Positions 1 through 7,237 of a stretch of 28,821 nucleotides of DNA are shown piece by piece; positions within the stretch are counted from its first letter, which is position 1, and every line of letters starts with the position of its first letter. Both the position numbers and the translations under genes were made by a program. The DNA is from an uncultured Lachnospiraceae bacterium (GTDB lineage Bacteria; Bacillota; Clostridia; Lachnospirales; Lachnospiraceae): assembly GCA_910588215.1 (NCBI GenBank), contig CAJUQJ010000047.1, forward strand, positions 1-28,821, in the 5' to 3' direction. A model generated the notes under the pieces. That model did not search any database. It saw only the letters and a list, made by a program, of their open reading frames with translations, and was not told the DNA's origin.

Positions 1-1189
1 TAAAGTATTGATTTTTCAAGGAGAAAATCCCATTTTTAATGTGGGAAGTTTGAGTATATTTATTATTTCCCATAATTCTTTCTGCAAATTGATTTAAATA
101 ATCCGCAGTTGCAGTATCGCTTTCATTAAAAACAAATCCATATTTCTTATCATCCAGCTTTGTTCTTAATCTGGTAATCAAATTAGTTAACTTATCATAA
201 TACTGACCTCTTTTTGTTTTTGCCTGCCCCTTATTATCCCCGGTTTTGTATATTTCTCCTGTTTCAACTTCCAAAATATTTTGTTTTTCTAAATACTCCA
301 TTAATCCACTTGCTGAAAATGGGACTGGAGTATCTGCTGTTACAATTTCTTCCGATACGTTGTCCATATTTTTCTTAATATACTCTTTTTTTTGATGCAA
401 AATATAATTTATGACTGCCGCTCTTTGATTAGTTGAAGTTCCCTCTGATGATTCTACAAACAATGAATGTATTTCTTCATAATTAAAAAACCATAATGGA
501 ATATGCAAACCCGTATCTTCATCACAGATTTTTATCTGATCAGCATAAGACAATTCATTATATTCTCCATGTAAATCAAATACAATCATATTTGCATGAG
601 GAAGCTGATTCGCCTTTTCCAAAATTCCTGCCACTGTATAAGATTTACCACTACCGGTACTCCCTACAATACAAGCATGCCTTTGAAAGAAACGGTTCCC
701 GTCTAATATGGCTGGTACGTCACGGTTACTTGCAAAATGGCCAATTTCTAAATCTTCTCCTTCAACAGTTTTATTACTTACAGCGCTCATAATCATACGC
801 ATTGCCGACTCATTTGCCTGATATACTACACTATTAATTTCTGGGTATGTATTAATTGCACGCTTAAATTTATTTTCTTTTCCAGCTCCGTATTTATTAT
901 AAAAACTACCAACCAAATTAATTACACAACAATTGTTTGAATAGAAAACCTCTTCATTTTCTTCCATATCGTCGGAAAATTCTATCCTTTTTTTCATTAC
1001 CTTTGTCAAAATGCCAATTAATTTTTCATCAGAATTGCTACCAGCCAGAATTACAATATCATTTATCTTCAATGTGTTAAGAATTGATTCTTGCTCTACG
1101 TTGACTACTACTTTTCTTGTATCCACATTTTCTACAATACCAATACAATCTACATCTGATAAACATTCATTAATATTATTTGTCTGCAT
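1..1189 (-). CDS. HerA/DUF87-type ATPase, C-terminus cut by window edge
   Basis: Open frame from ATG at 1189 to the left edge, with no stop; 396 codons are visible and the 3' end is missing. About 175 residues of N-terminal domain are followed by a Walker A motif GSTGSGKS (bases 641-664). A Walker-B-like FDLHGEYNEL follows about 30 residues later, a spacing and wording typical of HerA/DUF87 hexameric DNA-translocating ATPases. The Shine-Dalgarno AGGAGA overlaps the stop of the upstream SIR2-like gene, and 9 bp separate the two genes, so they are co-transcribed and probably translationally coupled. SIR2 plus HerA is a known anti-phage gene pair (established knowledge), in which HerA assembles with the NADase-type SIR2 protein. 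The cassette is visibly richer in A+T than the genes to its right, suggesting transfer. Family confidence is high; the defence role is inferred from the pairing. Confidence 0.88.
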   Translation of the reverse strand, partial: MQTNNINECLSDVDCIGIVENVDTRKVVVNVEQESILNTLKINDIVILAGSNSDEKLIGILTKVMKKRIEFSDDMEENEEVFYSNNCCVINLVGSFYNKYGAGKENKFKRAINTYPEINSVVYQANESAMRMIMSAVSNKTVEGEDLEIGHFASNRDVPAILDGNRFFQRHACIVGSTGSGKSYTVAGILEKANQLPHANMIVFDLHGEYNELSYADQIKICDEDTGLHIPLWFFNYEEIHSLFVESSEGTSTNQRAAVINYILHQKKEYIKKNMDNVSEEIVTADTPVPFSASGLMEYLEKQNILEVETGEIYKTGDNKGQAKTKRGQYYDKLTNLITRLRTKLDDKKYGFVFNESDTATADYLNQFAERIMGNNKYTQTSHIKNGIFSLKNQYF

Positions 1190-1198
1190 CGAAATCTC

Positions 1199-2260
1199 CT
1201 ACCCTATAAATATATCTGCAAATTGATTAATGTCCCATAAAGGTATATCCACAACATACTTTTTAGACTTATATATCATGTAATCATTACTACCATCATG
1301 ATAAAACACAATAATATTTTTTCTCTCTAATGCCTTATTAAGAATTTCTAATTTCACGTCTCTTGATAATATAAGCACATTCTTTTGAAAACTATCAAAC
1401 AACGCTGTATCAAAATGGTCATCATTAAACCCATATCCATAAAACAATAGTGAATAATTATGCTCTAGACTTAATAATTCATTAAACTCCTCCCGCATAC
1501 ATCTAAATGTATTATTGATTAATCCTTCTCTATACTTTGAACTTCCTGGCGTAACTATTTCAATATAATCTAGTTTTTGATGAAGAACCTCATAATTATT
1601 CGTCAAATATTCATTTCCATTTTCATTAATCCAGTTTATCGATCCATGCGGTTTAAATAGACGAATCCATGTTGATTTTTTACAATTATACAATTCCATT
1701 GGTTGCCTCAACAAATTTCTGTTAAATCTACAATATAAGCCTCCTTGAAATCCAGTAATAACTCCTATCCCAAGCTTATCGCATACAATCTCAATAACAC
1801 GGTCATAATTTGGAGTCATGACATCAATTACTCTATTGTTGACACTAGCCGTGTTACTTAAATATGCCAGTAATCTGCTAAAACCGGTGTTCTTTTCTAA
1901 AATAGTCCCATGAATTTTTTCTTCACTGCTTAAAATATATTTTGTAGTTAAAAGTTTAATCTGATCAACCAAAATACTTTCTGCCTGAGTAAGATTAGCA
2001 AGTCCTATCTCTAATCCCTTGCTTTTTATAACATCTTGACGATTCTCCCACATTGCTTTTAAATCTGTATCTTTGGATTTCTTAATTTCTTTTCCTAAAT
2101 ACTCCGCTAATGCTTTCATACCAGGAACCCCATATATCAACGACAGACCGGTTCCTACAATAAGCTTTGGCATAATATTTCTCGAAAGATTGTTCTTTTT
2201 TATATCTTCAACAATCTCGTCGAAAATATCTGAATGTATATCTATATATTCAATATCCAT
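1199..2260 (-). CDS. SIR2-like domain protein (SIR2-HerA defence pair)
   Basis: A 353-residue protein. Near the N-terminus it has LIVGTGLS (residues 33-40), the glycine-rich NAD-binding signature of SIR2-like proteins. Then come TPNYD (148-152), KPHGSINW (202-209) and a late GYGFNDDH, all recurring in SIR2_2-type bacterial defence proteins. There is no signal peptide or membrane segment. In related systems the SIR2 domain hydrolyses NAD+ to stop phage replication (family knowledge); here activity is inferred. Start choice: GTG at 2269 and ATG at 2260 are in frame. AGGTGG (2266-2271) lies five bases before the ATG and overlaps the GTG, so ATG 2260 is preferred. The HerA ATPase begins 9 bp after its stop. 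The gene has its own likely promoter at 2365-2393, and the IS110 element lies just upstream. Confidence 0.88.
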   Translation of the reverse strand: MDIEYIDIHSDIFDEIVEDIKKNNLSRNIMPKLIVGTGLSLIYGVPGMKALAEYLGKEIKKSKDTDLKAMWENRQDVIKSKGLEIGLANLTQAESILVDQIKLLTTKYILSSEEKIHGTILEKNTGFSRLLAYLSNTASVNNRVIDVMTPNYDRVIEIVCDKLGIGVITGFQGGLYCRFNRNLLRQPMELYNCKKSTWIRLFKPHGSINWINENGNEYLTNNYEVLHQKLDYIEIVTPGSSKYREGLINNTFRCMREEFNELLSLEHNYSLLFYGYGFNDDHFDTALFDSFQKNVLILSRDVKLEILNKALERKNIIVFYHDGSNDYMIYKSKKYVVDIPLWDINQFADIFIG

Positions 2261-2364
2261 ATGTTCCACCTATATATTAATAATATAACATATAACCTTG
2301 GTATTTTTCTGAATATGCTCCTCTTTATCATTTGTCCAAAGATATAATAAACTGCTACTGTAGG

Positions 2365-2393
2365 ATTATAACATATATATTTCATAAAATCAG
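2365..2393 (-). promoter_or_regulatory. Probable sigma-A promoter of the SIR2-HerA operon
   Basis: On the minus strand a perfect TATAAT -10 box (2365-2370) has an extended TG element one base upstream. A weak CTGATT -35 (2388-2393) lies 17 bp away. The inferred transcript starts near 2358, leaving about 100 nt of leader before the SIR2-like start. The region is AT-rich, so the -35 call is soft. Confidence 0.5.
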
Positions 2394-2538
2394 TACTTTT
2401 TACATTTTTTTACAAGAATCGTTTTATTGTGACAATAACAAAAACATCTTAACTAAACTCCCATGTCTCGCACACTTGACACCACCATAAATGAAACCTT
2501 TTGAGCAAGTCAGAGTTTGCAATTGTTATTTTTAGCCG

Positions 2539-2549
2539 TATACTATAGG
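2539..2549 (+). repeat. Left copy of 11-bp direct repeat at IS110 end
   Basis: TATACTATAGG, identical to the copy at 3990-4000, 1451 bp away. It brackets the transposase gene and its noncoding ends, and probably marks the left recombination junction. Confidence 0.6.
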
Positions 2550-2574
2550 CAACGGCAAAGATCGATGTTATTTT

Positions 2575-2712
2575 GGGCCTGTAGCCCGTTAACTAAACTG
2601 ATTTTGGACCTCCTCATTTGCACCACCATCTGTCCAGCTGTTTGTGCAGCAAAAGGACGTACAGTAAAATGATAAGAGACAGGAGGCCCTGCCGTAAATT
2701 CTTCCAGGAGGT
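2575..2712 (+). ncRNA. Candidate IS110 bridge RNA
   Basis: The sequence between the inferred left end and the transposase start has three nested or adjacent stems. GGGC/GCCC with a five-base loop is at 2575-2587. A long-range pairing joins GGACCTCCT (2606-2614) and AGGAGGCCC (2681-2689). Inside it, GTCC/GGAC (2632-2635 with 2655-2658) plus GCTG/CAGC (2637-2640 with 2647-2650) leaves an asymmetric AAAA loop. IS110-subgroup elements are known to encode a bridge RNA here, whose internal loops pair with target and donor DNA. No guide matches to the flanks could be assigned by eye, so the ends and loop roles are inference. Confidence 0.5.
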
Positions 2713-2718
2713 GTTACT

Positions 2719-3960
2719 ATGGAAAAAGTTTACGACAAATGTTGTGGTATTGATGTTCACCAAAAACTCATCGTGGCCTGCTTCAAATGCGGCAAAAAGC
2801 AGGAAGTACGGGAGTTTGGCGCGACAACCAGGGAGCTTCTTAAGCTTGCTGACTGGCTGAGCAGCGACGGCTGTGAAATGGTCGCCATGGAAAGCACAGC
2901 TTCTTATTGGAAGCCCTTGTATAACATCCTTGAATCGTCCGGGCTGAATGCCATGGTTGTAAATGCACATCACATGAAGGCAGTACCAGGACGCAAAACA
3001 GATGTCAAGGATGCAGAGTGGATTGCGGATCTGCTCCAGCACGGCCTGCTCCAGGCCAGCTACATCCCGGATAAGGATCAGAGGGAACTCAGGGAACTTG
3101 TCCGTTACCGCAAAAGTCTGGTAGGTGAGCGCACCAGGGAACTGAACCGTCTCCAGAAAATGCTGGAGGGTGCCAACATCAAGCTTTCAGGCACAGTATC
3201 AGACATTAATGGAAAAAGTGCCAGAAATATCCTGGAGTACATCCTTACCGGAGAGTCCTTCGATGATGCCAAGTACGATGAGATGTACGACAAAAAAGTA
3301 ATCGCCCATAATCTCAAAGCGACAAAGGAGCAGATCATCGATGATCTGAATGGTGTCATGTCCCCGCTACAGCGGAAAATGATGCGGACACTGCTGAAAC
3401 ATCTCGATGAGCTTAATATCCATATCAAAGAACTGGATGATGACATTGACAGTTTCATGAAGCCGGAAGAAAAGCAGGCTTCCGCAGCAATCCAGGAGGT
3501 CACCGGCATAGGCAGCACCAGTGCACAAGCGGTCATCTCTGTCATAGGGACAGACATGGGGCGTTTTCCGGATGATGCCCACATTGCTTCCTGGGCAGGT
3601 CTGTGTCCCGGTGACAATGAAAGTGCAAAGAAACGGAAATCCGGGAAAACCCGTAAGGGAAATGCCCTTCTGCGGGAGACGCTGGTCAACTGTGCACATG
3701 CAGCAGTGAAAAACAAGAAATCCTATTTCTATGCACAGTTTATGAGAATCAGTGCACACCGTGGAAAAAAGCGGGCATATGTGGCCGTTGCTCATTCCAT
3801 GCTGATTGCCATATACCATATCCTGAAGGATGGCGTCGTTTTCAAAGATCTTGGTGCTGATTATTATAACCAGTTCAACAAAGAACGCAAGATTAAAGCG
3901 TACCTGAAAAAGCTAAAAGCGTTAGGCTGGGGAGATTCTGCCGCAGGACAACCTGCTTAA
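2719..3960 (+). CDS. IS110-family transposase (DEDD/serine recombinase)
   Basis: A 413-residue protein of normal family length. The N-terminal RuvC-like DEDD domain shows GIDVH with D12, AMESTASYW with E58, and KTDVKDAEW with D95 and D98, so all four acidic residues are present. A central helical stretch (about 110-250) follows. The C-terminal Tnp domain has VTGIGSTSA, SWAGLCPGDNES and the basic SAKKRKSGKTRKGN stretch, which holds the serine expected for catalysis (S302 or S308). GGAGG lies upstream of ATG 2719 with good spacing. The only plus-strand gene in the first 27 kb, it moves the element through an RNA-guided circular intermediate (family knowledge). No frameshift or truncation is visible, so it may be active. 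Confidence 0.95.
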   Translation: MEKVYDKCCGIDVHQKLIVACFKCGKKQEVREFGATTRELLKLADWLSSDGCEMVAMESTASYWKPLYNILESSGLNAMVVNAHHMKAVPGRKTDVKDAEWIADLLQHGLLQASYIPDKDQRELRELVRYRKSLVGERTRELNRLQKMLEGANIKLSGTVSDINGKSARNILEYILTGESFDDAKYDEMYDKKVIAHNLKATKEQIIDDLNGVMSPLQRKMMRTLLKHLDELNIHIKELDDDIDSFMKPEEKQASAAIQEVTGIGSTSAQAVISVIGTDMGRFPDDAHIASWAGLCPGDNESAKKRKSGKTRKGNALLRETLVNCAHAAVKNKKSYFYAQFMRISAHRGKKRAYVAVAHSMLIAIYHILKDGVVFKDLGADYYNQFNKERKIKAYLKKLKALGWGDSAAGQPA

Positions 3961-3989
3961 TCATACCTGAAAGTCAAAAGGCTCAAAAA

Positions 3990-4000
3990 TATACTATAGG
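3990..4000 (+). repeat. Right copy of 11-bp direct repeat at IS110 end
   Basis: TATACTATAGG, identical to 2539-2549. It lies 30 bp after the transposase stop and probably marks the right junction. Confidence 0.6.
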
Positions 4001-4248
4001 GGTAGTCTGCGCTTTTTTAGCTAAGATAAAGGTTGGGTTTCACAGTAAATATTAGTTCTTCCAAATCAATATTTTTATTCCAGTTACAATTGCCGAAACT
4101 CTTATTTCATCTCTTCATCACTAATACTTTCGAAATATACTATCTTCCTTAACTACAGATTCTATACCCAGAAAAGTAAATACATTTTACAGTTTTAATA
4201 CTCAAAACCTCTTACTAAAAACCAATAACTAATCATAAATCCATTATC
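4001..4248. other. AT-rich intergenic, no gene seen
   Basis: Between the IS right end and the stop of the sigma-like gene at 4249. Short ORFs only, no convincing hairpin terminator, and no RNA gene recognised. Confidence 0.5.
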
Positions 4249-4680
4249 CTACATACCAACCCTTTGCCGCAATTCCTTCAATATCCTATCCCTGTGCTTC
4301 CCTATTGTTTTCCGGCTACATCCAAAAATATTCGCCGCTTCCTTTACAGTAATCTCTTCAAAATATAAAAGCTGTACCAGCTGCGCATCACGCTTTTTCA
4401 AGCTTTTAATGGCATTCCCCAGCTTTTCCCGGCATTCATTCCATAAAACCGCTTCCTGTGTCACATCTACAGTGTAAATGAATTGTTCAGGAAAATATCC
4501 TTTTTCATGCAGTCCTTCAATACTGCACAACCCATATTTCCGGTCACGCTCCTTCTGGTACCGCTCTCTCCTCTCTGACCGGTACCATTCCAGATAGATT
4601 TCCCTGTTTACTTCCACCAGCGTACCATCACCCATTCGGATCACATATTTCTCCCGTTCCTTTGGTTGCTTCCCCCTCAT
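4249..4680 (-). CDS. Small sigma-70-like / HTH regulator
   Basis: A 143-residue protein. The basic N-terminal half contains YVIRMGDGTLVEVNREIYLEWYRSERRER-type sequence, and the C-terminus is a sigma region 4-like helix-turn-helix (SLKKRDAQLVQLLYFEEITVKEAANIFGCSRKTIGKHRDRILKEL, quoted in outline). This architecture is common for small sigma-like ORFs in Firmicute integrative conjugative elements. ATG 4680 overlaps the stop of the upstream gene as ATGA (4677-4680), so the two are translationally coupled. A longer in-frame ORF extends to 4944, but it only shadows the upstream gene and has no supporting start. It may switch element genes on; no target promoter can be named. Confidence 0.75.
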   Translation of the reverse strand: MRGKQPKEREKYVIRMGDGTLVEVNREIYLEWYRSERRERYQKERDRKYGLCSIEGLHEKGYFPEQFIYTVDVTQEAVLWNECREKLGNAIKSLKKRDAQLVQLLYFEEITVKEAANIFGCSRKTIGKHRDRILKELRQRVGM

Positions 4681-5318
4681 ACAGTCGCCACCGCCTTTTC
4701 TGCTTGATCTCCGGATGGATATTTCTTCCGCAGTCTCCGGGCTGCCTGCAAAAGTATGGCAGATACCGCCGGGCTGCTGATCCCAAGCTCCCCCGCTGCT
4801 TCCTTCCTGCTCTTCTGCTGGAAAAAACAAAGGCTGACTGCCGCCCTCTGCCGTTCTGTCAGGCAGCGCAGTATTTCTTTCATGTTCTCCCTGTGTACAA
4901 GACATTCCAGCGGATTTCTTCCGGCATTGCCAATGGCTTCCCATTCCTCCGATACGGCACTGTAGGAAACCGTCCTTTCCTGCTCCTTTGCCCTCTGGTT
5001 GCGGTCCAGTCTGTCCTCTCCTTCAAGCACAAGTCGGACATACCACGGTTCTTTCTCAAAAAAATGTTCCGGAAGATAACTGCTTACGCCGTTTGACACA
5101 TACAGATATGCTCCGCATGTATGGATCGGAAATACGGTGGAATGTCCGCTGGCATGATACAATGCATACCCGTTCTGATAGGCTGTGATCCATGCGTCAT
5201 TCTTAAGGTGTTTTTCTGCCACCGTCTTTCCTGTTTCCCTCAGATTCCTTGCAGTCGGCATTTTTATCCCGTGTTTTGTGGTTTCAGTAATCTCTTTCAG
5301 TTCTTGCAGTGTCAGCAT
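4677..5318 (-). CDS. Sigma-70-like DNA-binding protein, coupled to next gene
   Basis: A 213-residue protein. The N-terminal half matches no family I can name, with a stretch rich in Tyr and His (about 45-85). The C-terminal 60 residues form a sigma region 4-type HTH: LTERQRAAVSLCFFQQKS followed by RKEAAGELGISSPAVSAIL. ATG 5318 is chosen because AAGGCGG lies about six bases upstream; the longer frame to 5378 has no Shine-Dalgarno. Its stop overlaps the next start (ATGA). A pair of consecutive sigma-region-4-like proteins in one transcript suggests a dimeric or two-part regulator, which is inference. It lies in the plasmid-like block with RepA, ParB and ParA. Confidence 0.72.
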   Translation of the reverse strand: MLTLQELKEITETTKHGIKMPTARNLRETGKTVAEKHLKNDAWITAYQNGYALYHASGHSTVFPIHTCGAYLYVSNGVSSYLPEHFFEKEPWYVRLVLEGEDRLDRNQRAKEQERTVSYSAVSEEWEAIGNAGRNPLECLVHRENMKEILRCLTERQRAAVSLCFFQQKSRKEAAGELGISSPAVSAILLQAARRLRKKYPSGDQAEKAVATV

Positions 5319-5410
5319 ACAGACCGCCTTTCTGTCCAGAGCATGTTTATCTGCTCCCAGACACGGGCTGCCCGGCATTGTCTCTACTGCATGAACTGCT
5401 CTCTATCGCA

Positions 5411-5488
5411 AGACAGGCAGTAAAAAACAGCTCCCGGCTCACCCGTTTTTTTTTGACGGAGCCGGAAACTTTTCTTTACTGCCTGTCT
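5411..5488 (-). terminator. Large nested hairpin with terminator-like core
   Basis: Outer arms AGACAGGCAGTAAA (5411-5424) and TTTACTGCCTGTCT (5475-5488) are perfect 14-bp complements. Inside, CCGGCTC (5434-5440) pairs with GAGCCGG (5458-5464), with further CCGT/ACGG pairing around a T9 loop. Read on the minus strand, the inner stem is followed four bases later by TTTTTT. It follows the XRE gene (stop 5587) and precedes the sigma-like pair, so it can end the RepA/XRE transcript. The outer arms are more than a terminator needs. The rest of 5319-5586 holds no gene. Confidence 0.6.
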
Positions 5489-5586
5489 CATGTCCTATGG
5501 GTACATTTTATCGGAATGTCCGGCTGCTTTCCTCACCAGACAGGTAGAAATTGTTCTATTTTCCCACCATATCCGTAGAACTTCTT

Positions 5587-5940
5587 TCATCTGCCCTTCC
5601 GTAAACCTTCCACCAGCACATCAACCATCCTCAATACGATTTCCTGTTCCGCTGACTTTAAATGGCTGATACAGTGGATCATATCCTGGTACTGCTTTTT
5701 CCCCACTTCCGGGACAATGCCAAGCAAGTCATTGGCGTCTGCATTCATTGCCTGTGCCAGTTTTATAAAAGTCTCTATGCCCATGGACATCTGCCCTCCC
5801 TCGATCCGGCTTACCGTATTGGCGCTGATCCCCGCTTTCTCTGCAAGCGCTTCCTGTGACAGGCACAGTTTTATCCTCTGGCTCCGTATGCGTTCCCCCA
5901 GCAGGAGAAGCTCCTGTGACACTGCACGCCTGCCCACCAC
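5587..5940 (-). CDS. XRE-family transcriptional regulator
   Basis: A 117-residue protein. The HTH_3 domain spans about residues 10-70: LGERIRSQRIKLCLSQEALA, then EKAGISANTVSRIEGGQMSM, then IETFIKLAQAMNADANDLLG. A C-terminal helical tail follows (HLKSAEQEIVLRMVDVLVEGL), likely for dimerisation. The start is GTG 5940, with GGGGG five bases upstream. It lies downstream of repA in the same direction, so a role in controlling replication or transfer genes is plausible but unproven. A second XRE protein in this window, at 27088, is unrelated in detail. Confidence 0.88.
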   Translation of the reverse strand: MVGRRAVSQELLLLGERIRSQRIKLCLSQEALAEKAGISANTVSRIEGGQMSMGIETFIKLAQAMNADANDLLGIVPEVGKKQYQDMIHCISHLKSAEQEIVLRMVDVLVEGLRKGR

Positions 5941-6031
5941 GGTATCCCCCTTTCCTGAAAATGAGCATCAAAAAACAACCAAATCCTATATCCGGCTGCT
6001 TTCATGGTTTAGCCACACTATACGGCAAACG

Positions 6032-7111
6032 TTACCCGGTCCCATACAGGTCATGGTTTACCTCTGCCCGGTAATAATTGTCTATGGTCAATGGGGCATT
6101 ATAGAGCGATGTCAGCAGATACGACCTGATATTCCCCACTTTGCCGGTATTCCCTCGCAGACAGCCCAACACATAAGCCATGTGTGGGTATTCCAGCTTT
6201 AAGAACCGTTCACGCACCATCACTGCCGGCCTCTCCACTCCCGCTATACGCAAAGACGCATGATCCGGCATCACCATCACATCCACCATAAGTTCCACCA
6301 GCTCGTCCAGTTCCTCCCTACGGCAGTCTCTGTCACTCATGAAACACTCATACGAAATATTTTCCCGTATGAGGTTCCGGTAACTGTTCATCTGTTCTAT
6401 CACATCAGATGGATAAGGATTGATAGGATCATTTTCACTAAAATAAGTTTTATTTAACTCAGTTTTATTAGATTGTGATTTTGGAAATTCTTGAGTTGTG
6501 GTTTTCATCATTCCTGAATTGTGATTTTCACCATTCTGGAATTGTGATCCTGAACATTCTTGAATTATGGTTTTCACAACTCCTGAATTGTGATTTTCAC
6601 TATTCTGGAATTGTGATTCTGAAAATCCCTGTTTGTCAGTTTCTTCAATTCCTAAATTGTCACTTCCAGGCTCCCTGTTTACCTCTCTTCCCTTTCTGTC
6701 TTCATCATCAGCCCTTCCTCTCGGCAGGCAGGGTTCCTCATTCACCGTCATAAAATTCTTCACATAGATCACGTTGGGCTTTCCCAGCCCTAAACGCTTT
6801 TTCTCAATCAGCCCGATCCCTTTATCTGCGTCCAGTTCCTTCACCAGCTTTACCGCCTTCTGTGTCCCGCAGTCCATCATCTCCACAATCTCTTCCACCG
6901 TAAAAACTATGTATACCCTGTCCTCTTCATCAAACCACCTGTTTTTGATACTTAATCCCATACGGTCCAGCATCAGCCCATATAAGACTTTCGCCTCACA
7001 GGAAAGCCCACGGAAACATTCCGCTGTGAACAACATCTTAGGGATTCGGTAAAAGCTGTACTGTTCCGCTTCCATTCCATGGAAATAATCAAACTGGATT
7101 CCCTGCATCAT
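6032..7111 (-). CDS. repA: Replication initiator protein A (RepA_N family)
   Basis: A 359-residue protein. The N-terminus, QFDYFHGMEAEQYSFYRIPK followed by LFTAECFRGLSCEAKVLYGLMLDRMGLS, is the RepA_N winged-helix DNA-binding domain found in plasmids and Tn1549-like elements of Firmicutes. The middle (roughly 165-235) is a repetitive Gln/Asn/Ser linker with two copies of a 23-residue unit beginning SQFQN, encoded by the iteron-like DNA array at 6464-6670. The C-terminal domain (about 240-359) resembles the host-specific half of these initiators. ATG 7111 is chosen from GGGGGAA seven bases upstream; a GTG start at 7150 has no Shine-Dalgarno. ParB and ParA lie upstream. In this family the origin usually lies inside repA (family knowledge), which the repeats support here. 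Confidence 0.9.
   Translation of the reverse strand: MMQGIQFDYFHGMEAEQYSFYRIPKMLFTAECFRGLSCEAKVLYGLMLDRMGLSIKNRWFDEEDRVYIVFTVEEIVEMMDCGTQKAVKLVKELDADKGIGLIEKKRLGLGKPNVIYVKNFMTVNEEPCLPRGRADDEDRKGREVNREPGSDNLGIEETDKQGFSESQFQNSENHNSGVVKTIIQECSGSQFQNGENHNSGMMKTTTQEFPKSQSNKTELNKTYFSENDPINPYPSDVIEQMNSYRNLIRENISYECFMSDRDCRREELDELVELMVDVMVMPDHASLRIAGVERPAVMVRERFLKLEYPHMAYVLGCLRGNTGKVGNIRSYLLTSLYNAPLTIDNYYRAEVNHDLYGTG
6464..6670 (-). repeat. Tandem 23-bp iteron-like array inside repA (candidate origin)
   Basis: Eight to nine consecutive 23-bp units. The best are at 6487, 6510, 6533, 6556, 6579 and 6602; degenerate ones are at 6464, 6625 and 6648. The core reads ATTCYTGAATTGTGATTTTC on the plus strand. 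Since 23 is not a multiple of three, each unit is read in a different frame, and the protein repeats every 69 bp (23 residues). This argues that the DNA, not the protein, is conserved. It fits RepA binding sites and a replication origin. Confidence 0.72.
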
Positions 7112-7148
7112 TTCTTCCCCCGTTCCTGTTATTTTTCCTTTATCCAGC

Positions 7149-7187
7149 ACAAAAGCAGAGACACCAAGGGTTCTTCTCTGCTTTTGT
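7149..7187 (-). promoter_or_regulatory. Perfect 13-bp-arm hairpin upstream of repA
   Basis: ACAAAAGCAGAGA (7149-7161) and TCTCTGCTTTTGT (7175-7187) with a 13-base loop, in the 126-bp gap between parB and repA. On the minus strand the 3' arm ends in CTTTTG, so it could act as a weak terminator or attenuator controlling repA. Copy-control hairpins are common upstream of repA genes; this role is inference. Confidence 0.5.
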
Positions 7188-7237
7188 ATGGATCAATATT
7201 TTATTTTCCCTGCCAGAATATGATAGACTCTCCAACG

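Larger units (their letters stand above)
2543..3995 (+). mobile_element. IS110-family insertion sequence
   Basis: An intact IS110-type transposase has about 175 bp of 5' and 35 bp of 3' noncoding sequence. An 11-bp direct repeat, TATACTATAGG, occurs at 2539-2549 and 3990-4000. It contains a CT dinucleotide at 2543-2544 and 3994-3995, matching the CT core known for IS621-like members, so the element is drawn from core to core (about 1.45 kb). IS110 elements lack long terminal inverted repeats, and none are seen. A long 5' and short 3' noncoding end fits the IS110 subgroup rather than IS1111. The insertion lies between the small sigma-like gene at 4249 and the SIR2-like gene and breaks no visible ORF. 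Exact ends are uncertain within the repeat. Confidence 0.7.

Noticed and set aside
496..792. Plus-strand ORF of 98 codons
   Set aside because: It lies antisense within the HerA-like gene, whose Walker motifs are clear; no ribosome site.
3105..3716. 203-codon minus-strand ORF
   Set aside because: Antisense shadow of the IS110 transposase; no family resemblance.
4681..4944. N-terminal extension of the small sigma-like gene
   Set aside because: It overlaps the upstream sigma-like gene in another frame, while the ATGA overlap at 4677-4680 gives a natural start.
6464..6670. CRISPR array
   Set aside because: The 23-bp units are contiguous with no spacers and lie in a coding frame.
6475..6753. 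Plus-strand ORF with internal repeats
   Set aside because: Its repeats are the iteron-like DNA array read on the wrong strand; repA is the real gene.
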